From assembly GCA_042408875.1 (NCBI GenBank), contig JBHOQS010000006.1:86340-150339 (forward strand): 64,000 nt of DNA. The letters run 5' to 3'. Each line of letters opens with the position of its first letter. The stretch's first letter is position 1. Below are positions 53,611 to 62,435 of this stretch, piece by piece. Below the pieces are notes generated by a model, which was not told the DNA's origin, did no database searches, and worked only from the letters and a program-made list of their open reading frames with translations. A program made the position numbers and the translations under genes. The stretch is from JBHOQS01 sp042408875 (GTDB taxonomy: Bacteria; Chloroflexota; UBA11872; JBHOQS01).

Positions 53611-55425
53611 ATGGACGGCTACAGCTCCCTGCGCGAGCGCGCTCACAGTTTCCTTGAGCGGGCAGGTACGCCGCAGCCGCCCGCTGCCTTCCTCGAGGCC
53701 GTGTTCGGGGCACGGGCAGGCACGCCGGCAGCGCACGAGCTGCTCGTGCACCTGCTGGAGCAGCACCTGGCGCAGGACGGCCGTTTCGTGCGCCAGGACG
53801 ATGGTTCCTGGAGCCTGCGCGCATGGACGCGCCAGCGCGCAGGGCTGCGCGCCACAACGTACGTGGCCATCCATGTGCAGACGACCGGCCCGCGGCCAGA
53901 ACGGCATCGCATCAGCGAGGTCGCTGCGATTCGCCTGCGCGAGGGTAAGCCAGCGGAGACGTTTACCAGCGTTGTGAACCCGGGGCGCGCCATCCCGCGC
54001 TACGCTCGCGAGTACAGCGGCCTCTCCGAGGAGCGCGTTGAGCGGGCGCCGCAGCTCGCAGATCTCCTGGACGACCTGCGTACCTTCGTGGCAGATGCCG
54101 TCCCTGTAGGGCATAATCTGCCGCGCCACCTGGCGTTCCTAGGGTATGAGACTGCCTGGCACGGCCGCAGTCCCTTTATGTGCGAAGGGATCGACACGGT
54201 GGCCGTAGCGGCGCGGCTCTTCCCGCGGCTCAAACAGCCCACTGTGGAGCGCCTGTGCCGCAAACTCGGCGTGCAGCCCCCCGGCTCCCGGCGCGCCCTG
54301 GACGTGGCGCTGGCGCTGGGGCGTCTGTGGGACCGGTTGCTGGATCTCTTGACCATGGAAGGGCTGCAGTCGGTGGGCGAGCTCCTGGCATGGCTGGGGG
54401 CTCCTGCGCGCGGGGCCATCCAGGCAGCGCTGGAGGCCTTGCCTGAGGCGCCCGGGGTGTACTACCTGCTGAGCGCAGCGAACGAGGTGCTGTATGTAGG
54501 TAAGGCCAGGAACCTGCGCCGGCGCGTGCCGGCGCACTTCCGTCAGGCGTCGGCCTACCTGCACGGCGCCGACGGCCTGCCAGAGCAGACCGCCGCGATC
54601 ACGTACGAGCGCACAGGCTCGGAGTTCGCGGCCGTGCTGCTGGAGGCGCGGGAGATCGATCGCCTGCGCCCCCGCTATAACGTGCAGCGTGTCGTGCGAC
54701 CGCGCCGCCCCTACATCCGAGTTGACCAAGGGCCCTTCCCCAGGGCGACGGCAGCGCCCGAGGTGGAAGCCGATGGCGCCCTCTACTTCGGCCCGTACCG
54801 GAGCGCTACGGCGGTGCGCGAGCTCTTAGATGCGCTGCACGACGTGTTTCACCTGGCCTCCTGCCGGCGGGCGCTGCCGCCAAACCCGACGCGCCGGCCG
54901 AAGCCCCCCTGTATCCGGCTGGGCCTGGGTCTCTGCCCGGCGCCGTGCACCGGGCTGCTGCCGGTCGAGGCGTACGCCCCCAATGTTGCCGCTGCGCTGG
55001 CGTTCCTGCGCGAGGGGCCGGATGCGCCGGAGGTGCAGGCCTTCCTTAGCCCACCGCAGCGGAAGGCCCTGCCCGGCCACCGTCCGCTGGATGGCACGCT
55101 GGCTGGCACTGATGTTGTGATGGCCTATCCGTCGGTTGAGCCCGAGCACGCTGAGCTCTTCTTCGTGCGCAGCGGCCGTCTACTGCACCAAGAGCGCCTG
55201 CCACTCCGTCCACTGCCGGAGGTAGAGCAGCTTGCCTGGCGGGTTGGGTCGGTGTTCTCGCAGGCGCCTCGCGCCACCCAACGCATCTCCCCGGAGGAGC
55301 TGCGCGCCGTGCGGGTCATCCTGCGCTGGCTGGCGCTGCATCACGGTGAGCCGGAAATCATCGCCGTGCTCGCACCTGACGACGCAGCATGTAAAGTAGC
55401 TGCGGTACTACGCCGCGTAGGATAG
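53611..55425 (+). CDS. Fused degenerate exonuclease-GIY-YIG (UvrC N-terminal-like) protein
   Basis: The 604-residue protein has an N-terminal helical part, a DnaQ-like domain (about 82-245), and a GIY-YIG domain (about 280-360) like that of UvrC/Cho. In the exonuclease part the DEDDh residues are replaced: VAIHVQTTG has H88 and Q90 for Asp and Glu, GHNLPRH has H173 for Asp, and SRRALDVA has R227 and V232 for His and Asp. In GIY-YIG, GVYYLLS, LYVGKARNLRRRV and E345 in LLEAREID remain, so that part looks active. The remaining C-terminal region has UvrC-like Cys and YFGPYRS. It is probably a repair nuclease. Confidence 0.85.
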   Translation: MDGYSSLRERAHSFLERAGTPQPPAAFLEAVFGARAGTPAAHELLVHLLEQHLAQDGRFVRQDDGSWSLRAWTRQRAGLRATTYVAIHVQTTGPRPERHRISEVAAIRLREGKPAETFTSVVNPGRAIPRYAREYSGLSEERVERAPQLADLLDDLRTFVADAVPVGHNLPRHLAFLGYETAWHGRSPFMCEGIDTVAVAARLFPRLKQPTVERLCRKLGVQPPGSRRALDVALALGRLWDRLLDLLTMEGLQSVGELLAWLGAPARGAIQAALEALPEAPGVYYLLSAANEVLYVGKARNLRRRVPAHFRQASAYLHGADGLPEQTAAITYERTGSEFAAVLLEAREIDRLRPRYNVQRVVRPRRPYIRVDQGPFPRATAAPEVEADGALYFGPYRSATAVRELLDALHDVFHLASCRRALPPNPTRRPKPPCIRLGLGLCPAPCTGLLPVEAYAPNVAAALAFLREGPDAPEVQAFLSPPQRKALPGHRPLDGTLAGTDVVMAYPSVEPEHAELFFVRSGRLLHQERLPLRPLPEVEQLAWRVGSVFSQAPRATQRISPEELRAVRVILRWLALHHGEPEIIAVLAPDDAACKVAAVLRRVG

Positions 55426-55744
55426 CCGACCGCCGGGATCGCTGCTGGCTACTCTCGCAGGCCTGTCCTGGGCTCTCGATCACGTCAGGCACTATCCCGC
55501 GAGCAACCCCCTTGTGGGTTTAGAACTCATGTACTATACTACGGTATGCGCTTGCAGTGGCCCTGGCCGCGCGGGGAACAGGAGGTGTCCTGGTCCGTTG
55601 AACCAGAGCAGCAGGCGTAGCGGTCTGACTGGGCAGGCACTGAGCGGTCTGCACGGTTCCGCCCCGCGGCGTTGTTGATCGCAGCGCTGCAACGAGCAGC
55701 GTTGTGCAGAGCAGAGGCGTTGTGCAGAAAGGGGAAAGCGCGAC
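55426..55744. other. Intergenic region before the Asp-box gene
   Basis: No gene is supported. Direct repeats of CGTTGTGCAGA lie at 55700-55710 and 55718-55728, just before the ribosome binding site GAAAGGGG of the following gene. No RNA gene is recognised. Confidence 0.4.
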
Positions 55745-56818
55745 ATGGGCAGCAAGGTCCTGGTCCTGCTCGGCACCAAGAAAGGCGGGTTCATCCTGGA
55801 GAGCGACGAGAGCCGCACAGCGTGGCGCGTGCGCGGGCCTCTCTGTGATGGCTGGTCGATCCTGCACATGAGCTACGATCCCGCCAGCGGGGCGATCTAC
55901 GCCGCGGGTGGAAGCGAATGGTACGGCCCGGCGGTGTGGAAGAGTACCGATCTCGGCGCGACGTGGACACACTCCAGCGAGGGCATCACCTACGGCGATG
56001 GCGGCCCGCCGATCAGGAAGCTCTGGCACGTCGTCGCCGCGCACGGCGCCGTGTACGCTGGCGCTGATCCGGCCGGGCTGTTTCGCAGCGACGATGGCGG
56101 CGTTACCTGGACCCACGTCCAGGGCCTGCGGCAGCATCCCACCAGCCCCGACTGGCAGCCGGGCAACGGAGGCCTGTGTTTACACACGATCGTGCCGCAT
56201 CCGCGCGACCCGGCCCGAATGTGGGTCGCCATCTCGGCCGTGGGAACATTCTCTACCGCGGACGGCGGGCAAACCTGGCAGCCGCGCAACCGGGGCGTAC
56301 GCGCCGACTACCTTCCCGACCGGTATCCTGAGGTGGGGCAATGCGTGCACAAGCTGGTGATGGCACCGAGCAATCCAGCGTTGCTCTACCAACAGAACCA
56401 CTGCGGCGTCTATCGCAGCCAGGACGGGGGTGAGCATTGGGAGGAGATCAGTCGCGGGCTGCCGTCGGACTTCGGCTTCCCCATTGCCGTCCACCCGCGC
56501 GACCCGCAGACGATCTACGTGATCCCACTCGATGCCGAGCGCGGGCGCGTGATGCCGGAGGGCAAGGCGGCGGTGTGGCGCAGCCGCAATGGCGGCGCCA
56601 CCTGGCAGCGGCAGGCGACCGGTCTGCCGCAGGAGCGCGCCTTTCTCAGTGTGCTGCGCGAGGCCATGGCAATGGATACCTGTGAGCCGGCCGGGGTCTA
56701 TTTCGGCACCAGCACCGGGCAGCTCTTCGCCAGCCGGGACGAAGGTGCCACCTGGGAGCTGCAGGCAGACTACCTGCCGCCGATCTGGTCGGTCGAGACA
56801 GCGGTGCTCGAGGCGTGA
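55745..56818 (+). CDS. Asp-box (BNR) beta-propeller protein, sialidase-like
   Basis: The 357-residue protein carries six Asp-box motifs: STDLGATW, SDDGGVTW, TADGGQTW, SQDGGEHW, SRNGGATW and SRDEGATW. These are spaced as in a sialidase-like or YCF48-like propeller. No signal peptide is seen, and the sialidase Arg triad cannot be placed, so catalytic activity is doubtful. The next gene, a MoaD/ThiS-like protein, starts one base after its stop. A pairing of this kind suggests a shared pathway. Confidence 0.82.
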   Translation: MGSKVLVLLGTKKGGFILESDESRTAWRVRGPLCDGWSILHMSYDPASGAIYAAGGSEWYGPAVWKSTDLGATWTHSSEGITYGDGGPPIRKLWHVVAAHGAVYAGADPAGLFRSDDGGVTWTHVQGLRQHPTSPDWQPGNGGLCLHTIVPHPRDPARMWVAISAVGTFSTADGGQTWQPRNRGVRADYLPDRYPEVGQCVHKLVMAPSNPALLYQQNHCGVYRSQDGGEHWEEISRGLPSDFGFPIAVHPRDPQTIYVIPLDAERGRVMPEGKAAVWRSRNGGATWQRQATGLPQERAFLSVLREAMAMDTCEPAGVYFGTSTGQLFASRDEGATWELQADYLPPIWSVETAVLEA

Positions 56819-56819
56819 G

Positions 56820-57098
56820 ATGGCACGCGTCTATCTACCGGGTTCGCTCACGCGTCTGTTCCCTGGTGCGCCACGGCGTGTCGAGGTAGAGGCAGTAACC
56901 GTTCACGAGGTGATCGCGCAGCTCGAGGTGCGATGGCCCGGCATGTCCAGCCGGCTTTGCGACGCCGGGCCATCGCTCCGGCAGCACATCACCATCTTCG
57001 TAGACGGTGAGCGCGCCACGCTGTTCACGCCGGTCGCGCCAGCCTCCGAGGTGCTGATCGTGCCGGCCGTCTCTGGCGGCGACGGGACTGGCCGGTAG
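56820..57098 (+). CDS. MoaD/ThiS-family ubiquitin-like protein with C-terminal tail
   Basis: The 92-residue protein has the beta-grasp pattern: VYLPGSL at the start, VEVEAVTVHEVIAQLEVRWP, SLRQHITIFVDGERA and VLIVPAVSGG. The Gly-Gly end that MoaD and ThiS need for adenylation lies at residues 86-87 and is followed by DGTGR. Sulfur carriers supply sulfur for molybdopterin or thiamine synthesis. The extra tail would have to be removed, or the protein has another role. The start overlaps the end of the propeller gene. Confidence 0.82.
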   Translation: MARVYLPGSLTRLFPGAPRRVEVEAVTVHEVIAQLEVRWPGMSSRLCDAGPSLRQHITIFVDGERATLFTPVAPASEVLIVPAVSGGDGTGR

Positions 57099-57471
57099 CT
57101 CGGCACGGAGAAGGTATCCTGGTTCCAGCTTACGGATAATCCTCGGCAGCACGCCGCCGGCTTCCATGGGCTGCCAGACAACACCCTGACGCCACGAGCG
57201 GCCTATTACGCCTACTGCGACTTGATCGCCGGGCGGTGAAGGTACGGCAGGTCTGCCGAAGCCAGCACCCTGCCGGGGCACGCGCCACGACCACGGCCCG
57301 ACCATGAGAACCGGGCCGTGTCCCGTGAACGTATATTGCAGTAGCGCGCCGGGGACTCGTCGCGGTATCTTTAGGTCGGCCACAGCGGTATGCACACCCC
57401 GGTGTATCGGTTGTTCGCGTCGCAGCGATGCCCTACTGCGCATCAGTCCAGGGAGGACAGAGAGTAGGAGT
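57099..57471. other. Intergenic region with a 9-bp hairpin
   Basis: No gene is supported. A stem at 57292-57300/57312-57320 (CACGGCCCG and its complement, 11-nt loop) may be a terminator for the propeller-MoaD pair or a leader element for the cupredoxin gene. A minus-strand frame in this region is an antisense shadow. Confidence 0.45.
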
Positions 57472-57960
57472 ATGCGATCGGTACCCTGCTTCCTCGAACC
57501 GCTCCGAACCAGGAGCAGAAGGGCAGCTCTTCTCCTGCCCGCAGCCGCGCTCGTTCTGGCCGCCGTCGTGGCCTGCGGTGGTTCAGGTGGGACTAGCGCC
57601 GGTGCCGCACCGCCCTCTCAGGGCGCTGCTCCGGCCACCGCCACGCCTACTCAGCAGGCCCCGGTGGCTGCGGTGGTAAGCCAGCAGATCGCGGTCGATC
57701 TGAAGGAATGGGCATTCGAGCCAAAGGACATCGTGGCGCGTCCCGGCACCATCACGTTCACGCTCCGGAACGTCGGGGAGCGACGCCATAATATGGTTGT
57801 GGAGGTTGCCGGGCAGAAGTTCAAGTCGCCAGACATCTCAGCAGGCCAGAGCGGCACGTTTGAGGTCACCCTGACGGCTCCAGGCAGATACGTCGTCTAC
57901 TGCGACCTGCAAAACCACCGCGAGCGCGGCATGGAAGGCTCCCTGACGATCCAGGGGTAA
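57472..57960 (+). CDS. Cupredoxin-domain lipoprotein
   Basis: ATG at 57472 follows GTAGGAG. The 162-residue protein has a basic start, a hydrophobic core and a lipobox ending AVVAC (C35), then an Ala/Thr/Pro linker. The cupredoxin domain shows His in RRHNMVV and Cys, His and Met in YCDLQNHRERGM, a complete type 1 copper set. It would carry electrons outside the membrane. A CopD-like gene and a YuiH-type molybdoenzyme follow on the same strand, a plausible redox partner set. Confidence 0.85.
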   Translation: MRSVPCFLEPLRTRSRRAALLLPAAALVLAAVVACGGSGGTSAGAAPPSQGAAPATATPTQQAPVAAVVSQQIAVDLKEWAFEPKDIVARPGTITFTLRNVGERRHNMVVEVAGQKFKSPDISAGQSGTFEVTLTAPGRYVVYCDLQNHRERGMEGSLTIQG

Positions 57961-58059
57961 GACAAGCCACAGACCGCACCTGCGAGGAACCCCTCGCCCA
58001 GGGCGAGATTAAGAAAGCCCAGGAATAAGGAAGCAAAAAGCGAAGATAGGGGCGCGACC

Positions 58060-58617
58060 ATGCCACCGTTGCCGCCGTTGCCAGCGGATCCCCTCCAGCA
58101 ACTCCTGCTGCTGTCCATGGTGCTGCATGTGCCATTCTCCGTGGCCTGGATCGGTGTGGCGCTGTACGCCATCTTTGTCACGACAGCGCCCGGCCTGAGC
58201 ACCGAGCAGCGGGGGTATCTGCTGCTGCGCACGCGCGCGCTGGTGTTGGTGTCTATCCCGGTGCTCTTGCTCACCGGCGTGTTCCAGACGATGTACAACC
58301 CTTTGACAGAGCCTATCACCAGCTACGCGACGCTCTCGAAGCTGCGCGCGACCCCCTACGGGACCGCCCTGTTCTACAAGCACGGCTTCGTGATCGCGAC
58401 GGTCATCGTCACCCTCGCGCTGGTGTTTGTACTCGCGGGCAGGCTGGCACGCGCTGGCTCGGGGACAGTGGCCATCGGCGGCGCCACTGCCCTGGCTGCC
58501 GGAAACCCTGATGCCGAAGGCGTCCGCCGGCAGGCCATGTGGCTCGCCTTGCTGAATGGCCTGCTGTGTCTGGGTCTCCTGCTCTGCGTGACCTACATCG
58601 TCTTCAGCCTGCGGTGA
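58060..58617 (+). CDS. CopD-like four-helix membrane protein
   Basis: The 185-residue protein has four membrane helices. MVLHVPFSVAWIGVALYAIF in the first and FYKHGFVIATVIVTLALVF in the third carry His residues that could bind haem or copper. This layout resembles the CopD/DUF2269-like family. It lies between a cupredoxin and a molybdopterin enzyme, consistent with an electron-transfer role. The family call is tentative. Confidence 0.7.
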   Translation: MPPLPPLPADPLQQLLLLSMVLHVPFSVAWIGVALYAIFVTTAPGLSTEQRGYLLLRTRALVLVSIPVLLLTGVFQTMYNPLTEPITSYATLSKLRATPYGTALFYKHGFVIATVIVTLALVFVLAGRLARAGSGTVAIGGATALAAGNPDAEGVRRQAMWLALLNGLLCLGLLLCVTYIVFSLR

Positions 58618-58773
58618 GCCCACCCTCACGCTTGCGCCTGACTGGGAAACATGCGACAGTACAGACAGTACCACGCGGCCTAGGCTAGGCGTGTGCACAT
58701 GTCCGGCGCCGGCCGCCGGCCCTACGCATCGAGCATACGTGCGCATGGGAGAGCCCATCTCAGGAAGGTAGCC

Positions 58774-59415
58774 ATGGACTTTCGTCTGCCGAGCATCTTA
58801 AAGGGGAGCCGGGCGAACCTGGAGCGTATCCAGGAGCGGGCGCGGGCGCTGGGGCGAGACGCCGAGCGGCTCCCGCCGGGACAGTTCCTGACCCAGCGCT
58901 GGCCGGTGCTGCACTACGGTCCGGTGCCTCGCACTCGCCTCGAGGACTGGGATTTTCGTATCTTTGGCCTGGTCAAGCAGCCGGTGCGCTTCACCTACGA
59001 CGCATTCATGGCCCTGCCCAAGAAGACGATCACCTGTGATATCCACTGCGTCACGCGGTGGAGCAAGTTCGATATGGTCTTCGAGGGGGTGCCGTTCAGC
59101 GAGGTGATCCGGCACGTGGAGGTAGACCCGCGGGCAGCGTATGTCATCGTGCACGCGGAGTATGGCTTCACCACGAACCTCCCACTTGCGGTGCTGATGG
59201 ACGATGACGTGCTGTTCGCCTACCGCGCCAACGGGGAGGACCTCACGCCGGAGCACGGCTGGCCCCTGCGCCTGGTGGTGCCCAAGCGCTACTTCTGGAA
59301 GAGCGCCAAGTGGGTGCGCGGCATTGAGCTCAGTGAGCACGACCGCCCGGGCTTCTGGGAGCAGAACGGCTACAACAACAACGCCGACCCCTGGAAGGAA
59401 GAGCGGTACTGGTAG
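58774..59415 (+). CDS. YuiH-type molybdopterin-dependent oxidoreductase
   Basis: ATG at 58774 follows AGGAAGG. The 213-residue protein is a short sulfite oxidase-like enzyme. WDFRIFGLVKQPVRFTYDAF opens the core. CDIHCVTRWSKFD contains the molybdenum-ligand Cys. VIVHAEYGFTTNLPLAVLMD, HGWPLRLVVPKRYFWKSAKW and a C-terminal NNADPWKEERYW close the family signature. No signal is evident. It likely works with the nearby cupredoxin and CopD-like protein. The MoaD-like gene in the same run could serve cofactor supply, but no other moa genes are here. Confidence 0.9.
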   Translation: MDFRLPSILKGSRANLERIQERARALGRDAERLPPGQFLTQRWPVLHYGPVPRTRLEDWDFRIFGLVKQPVRFTYDAFMALPKKTITCDIHCVTRWSKFDMVFEGVPFSEVIRHVEVDPRAAYVIVHAEYGFTTNLPLAVLMDDDVLFAYRANGEDLTPEHGWPLRLVVPKRYFWKSAKWVRGIELSEHDRPGFWEQNGYNNNADPWKEERYW

Positions 59416-59449
59416 CCTTGGGCCACGGCTGCATCTCGCTGGCACGAGC

Positions 59450-59487
59450 AAGCCCGGGCAAGCACCTTTTCAGGCTTGCCCGGGCTT
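59450..59487. terminator. Perfect 14-bp terminator hairpin
   Basis: AAGCCCGGGCAAGC and its exact complement flank a 10-nt loop, with A/T-rich ends on both sides, 34 bp past the YuiH-type stop. Confidence 0.8.
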
Positions 59488-59491
59488 TGCG

Positions 59492-59689
59492 CTACTTCCT
59501 CAGCTGAGTTAGGCGCGTGATGCTCTCGTACGGCTGGCAGTCTCCGTACCGCAGGATTTCGTTCGTCAGCCGGTTTGCTGCTTGGAGCGCCGGGATCAGG
59601 GGCACCTGGCCGGCACGTACCGGGTTCATCTGCTCGCTGTAGACATCACACGCTTCCCTGGTGGTGTGATGGCGGAAGTGGACGCCCAA
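59492..59689 (-). CDS. Small hypothetical protein (doubtful)
   Basis: The 65-residue frame has balanced composition (QVPLIPALQAANRLTNEILR) and ends right beside a terminator, as a convergent gene would. The start is a TTG, no ribosome binding site is clear, and no family is recognised. It may be a gene remnant. Confidence 0.3.
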   Translation of the reverse strand: MGVHFRHHTTREACDVYSEQMNPVRAGQVPLIPALQAANRLTNEILRYGDCQPYESITRLTQLRK

Positions 59690-59753
59690 AGGCCTCAGGT
59701 CGCCTGGACGGCATAGCGAAGGTTTCGATATACTTCAGCTAGCGATCGTCCGC

Positions 59754-59777
59754 GATGGGGCCTATGCAGGCCCCATC
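59754..59777 (+). promoter_or_regulatory. guaA leader hairpin
   Basis: GATGGGGCCT and its exact complement pair over 10 bp around an ATGC loop. It ends about 55 bp before the guaA ATG and could attenuate expression. It is not a recognised purine riboswitch. Confidence 0.5.
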
Positions 59778-59833
59778 CTGTGTTAGTGAGGAGTTCCTCG
59801 CGCGCAAGGCTGGCCCTGCGCGTATGTGCGCCG

Positions 59834-61438
59834 ATGTCCACACCTACCGAGACAATCCTCACGGAGACGTCCATATCCGGAAACCCACCCGTGCGAGAAG
59901 CCGTTGTCATCCTTGACTTCGGCTCGCAGTATAGCCAGCTCATCGCGCGCCGAGTACGCGAGCTGCGGGTCTATTGCGAACTGCTGCCGTACAACGCGCC
60001 CTGGGAACGTGCGGCCGCGCTTGAGCCCAAGGGCATTATTCTGTCTGGCGGACCGGCCAGCGTCTATGACGAGGGTGCACCGGCCTGCCCAGATTGGGTA
60101 TTTCAGGCCGGGGTGCCTGTGCTGGGGATTTGCTATGGCGCTCAGGTGCTCGCCCAGCACCTGGGCGGTCGCGTGGAGCGCGCTGGCAAGCGCGAATACG
60201 GCCATGCCCGCGTGGCCTGCACTGGCACGCCCAGCGCTATCCTCGCGGGCATGCCGGCTGAGTTCGATGTCTGGATGAGCCATGGCGACCATGTAGTGGA
60301 ACTGCCGCCGGGCTTCCAGGTGCTAGCCTCAAGCGAGAACTGTCCGGTGGCGGCGATGGCAGGGCCCGGCGGCCTGGTCGGGCTCCAGTTCCATCCGGAG
60401 GTGGCGCATACCCCGCTGGGCAGGCGGCTCCTGGAGAACTTCCTGTACCGCGTCTGCGGTTGCACCGGAACGTGGACGCCGGCATCGTTCATCGAAGAAA
60501 GCATCAGGGCGATCCGCACCCGCGTGGGCGATGGCCGCGTGATCTGCGCCCTCTCCGGCGGTGTGGACTCCAGCGTCGCTGCTACGTTGGTGCACCGCGC
60601 AGTAGGCGACCGGCTCACTTGCATCTTCGTAGACAACGGCCTCCTCCGGCTCAACGAAGCTGAACAATGCATCGCCACCTTTCAGCGGCACCTCAGGCTT
60701 AATCTCGTTGCTGTCGATGCTCGTGAGCGCTTTCTCTCGGCCCTGCGCGGGGTGACTGACCCGGAGCAGAAGCGCCGCATCATCGGTGAGACGTTCATCC
60801 GTGTCTTCGAAGCCGAGGCCCAGAAGCTGGGCGATGTGCGTTTCCTTGTCCAAGGCACCACCTATCCTGACGTGATCGAAAGCGCTGGCACAGGAACGCC
60901 GCACGCGCTTGCTGCCGCCAAGATCAAGACGCACCATAACGTCGGCGGCCTGCCCGAGCGGATGCGCTTCGAGCTCATTGAGCCGCTTCGGCTGCTCTTC
61001 AAAGACGAGGTGCGCGCCGTAGGCCTGGCGCTGGGCTTGCCTGAGGAGATGGTCTGGCGCCATCCCTTCCCTGGCCCGGGGTTGGCAGTACGCATCATCG
61101 GGGAGGTCACACCAGAGCGTCTGGAGACTCTGCGCCTGGCCGACCACATCTTCATCAGCGAGCTGCGTGCGGCGGGGCTCTACCGCGACGTGGCGCAGGC
61201 ACTTGCCGTGCTCACGCCGCTCCAGACCGTCGGCGTGATGGGTGACGGGCGCACGTACGCCAACCTGGTTGCCCTGCGCGCGGTCTCGACCGAGGACTGG
61301 ATGACCGCTGACTGGTCGCGGCTGCCCCACGACCTCCTGGCACGGGTCTCCACGCGGATCGTCAACGAGGTGCCAGGCGTCAATCGAGTCGTGTATGACA
61401 TCACGACGAAGCCGCCAGCAACCGTCGAATGGGAGTAG
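59834..61438 (+). CDS. guaA: GMP synthase (glutamine-hydrolysing)
   Basis: ATG at 59834 is the first in-frame ATG; the frame is open to GTG 59780. The 534-residue protein has the class I glutamine amidotransferase domain: LDFGSQYSQLIARRVREL, GGPASVYDEGA, nucleophile Cys in GICYGAQVL, and HPEVAHT. The ATP pyrophosphatase domain has ALSGGVDSSVAATL. The dimerisation end is RVVYDITTKPPATVEWE. GuaA converts XMP to GMP. Confidence 0.96.
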   Translation: MSTPTETILTETSISGNPPVREAVVILDFGSQYSQLIARRVRELRVYCELLPYNAPWERAAALEPKGIILSGGPASVYDEGAPACPDWVFQAGVPVLGICYGAQVLAQHLGGRVERAGKREYGHARVACTGTPSAILAGMPAEFDVWMSHGDHVVELPPGFQVLASSENCPVAAMAGPGGLVGLQFHPEVAHTPLGRRLLENFLYRVCGCTGTWTPASFIEESIRAIRTRVGDGRVICALSGGVDSSVAATLVHRAVGDRLTCIFVDNGLLRLNEAEQCIATFQRHLRLNLVAVDARERFLSALRGVTDPEQKRRIIGETFIRVFEAEAQKLGDVRFLVQGTTYPDVIESAGTGTPHALAAAKIKTHHNVGGLPERMRFELIEPLRLLFKDEVRAVGLALGLPEEMVWRHPFPGPGLAVRIIGEVTPERLETLRLADHIFISELRAAGLYRDVAQALAVLTPLQTVGVMGDGRTYANLVALRAVSTEDWMTADWSRLPHDLLARVSTRIVNEVPGVNRVVYDITTKPPATVEWE

Positions 61439-61484
61439 CGGCAAACGTAGCCCGTCCTAATTTTCCGGGGAGGCATGATCGCCC

Positions 61485-62363
61485 ATGCGTATTCTTGTTA
61501 CCGGCGGAAGCGGCCGGGTGGGCCGCGAAGTTGTGAAGGTGCTCCATCCTGACCATGAAGTGATCGTCTTCGACCGCCAGCAGCCACCCGAGCCGTTCCC
61601 GCAGGGCGTCCGGCTGGTGCTTGGCGACCACGAGCGCGCCGCCCACATCTATGGCGCTGTCGGCGGGGGTGTGTATGGGAGCAAGCGCGTCGATGCCGTC
61701 ATTCATCTCTCCGCCATTCCGGCGCCTGGGCGCCATCCGGAGGAAGAGGTCTTCCGTACCAATGTGATGGCCACCTGGAATGTCCTCGAGGCGGCCACGC
61801 GCTGCGGCGCACAGCGCGTGGTATTTGCCTCAAGCATTAATGTGCTGGGCTTCGGGTTCTGTACGCGGCCGTTCAACCCGGAGTACCTGCCGGTGGACGA
61901 GCAGCACCCCCACAAGCCGCAGGACTCCTACAGCCTGTCCAAGGTCGTGGGCGAGGAGATCCTGGCGGCATTCACACGCCAGACCGGCATTCCAACCATC
62001 GCCATCCGTCCCTCCGCGGTGCTGGTGCCGGAGGAAAATCCGGAGAGCTTTCGGCGCAGCATCGAGACACTCTCCTTCTGGCGCAGTCTGTGGACCTACA
62101 GCGACCGGCGCGACCTGGCCCAGGCGTTCCGGCTGGCTGTGGAGTCCGACCTGCCCGGGTTCGAGGCGTTCTACATTGTCTCGCCGGATCCGGTGAGCAA
62201 GGAGCCGCTCGCTGAGGTCTTCCCGCGCTTCTACCCTGGCACCGAGCAGATCGCTGCCGGCCTGACCGAGGGCAAGAATGCGGTATCAATCGACAAAGCG
62301 CAACGGCTGTTGGGGTATGCGCCGCAATACTCTTGGAAGGACGTGCCGGCCATCGCAGGCTGA
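61485..62363 (+). CDS. NAD-dependent epimerase/dehydratase
   Basis: The 292-residue extended SDR protein begins MRILVTGGSGRVGREVV, the Rossmann motif. It has the active-site YSLSK (Tyr and Lys) near residue 147 and VFASSINVLG with the catalytic Ser. It is likely to act on a nucleotide sugar or a sugar acid (uronate dehydrogenase-like). It follows guaA by 46 bp and precedes the rRNA promoter, so an operon with guaA is possible but not shown. Confidence 0.9.
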   Translation: MRILVTGGSGRVGREVVKVLHPDHEVIVFDRQQPPEPFPQGVRLVLGDHERAAHIYGAVGGGVYGSKRVDAVIHLSAIPAPGRHPEEEVFRTNVMATWNVLEAATRCGAQRVVFASSINVLGFGFCTRPFNPEYLPVDEQHPHKPQDSYSLSKVVGEEILAAFTRQTGIPTIAIRPSAVLVPEENPESFRRSIETLSFWRSLWTYSDRRDLAQAFRLAVESDLPGFEAFYIVSPDPVSKEPLAEVFPRFYPGTEQIAAGLTEGKNAVSIDKAQRLLGYAPQYSWKDVPAIAG

Positions 62364-62435
62364 GCACTGGCGCTCCGCGCTCACGCGGTGCCGGGGACAA
62401 AAAAAATTCTTGTGGGCTTCTTACGCCAGCGGGAC

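Larger units (their letters stand above)
59416..59833. other. Intergenic region between the YuiH-type gene and guaA
   Basis: Holds a strong bidirectional terminator at 59450-59487, a doubtful small minus-strand frame at 59492-59689, and a 10-bp hairpin at 59754-59777 just before guaA. Confidence 0.5.

Noticed and set aside
60329..61444. 371-residue minus-strand open frame
   Set aside because: Antisense shadow of guaA.
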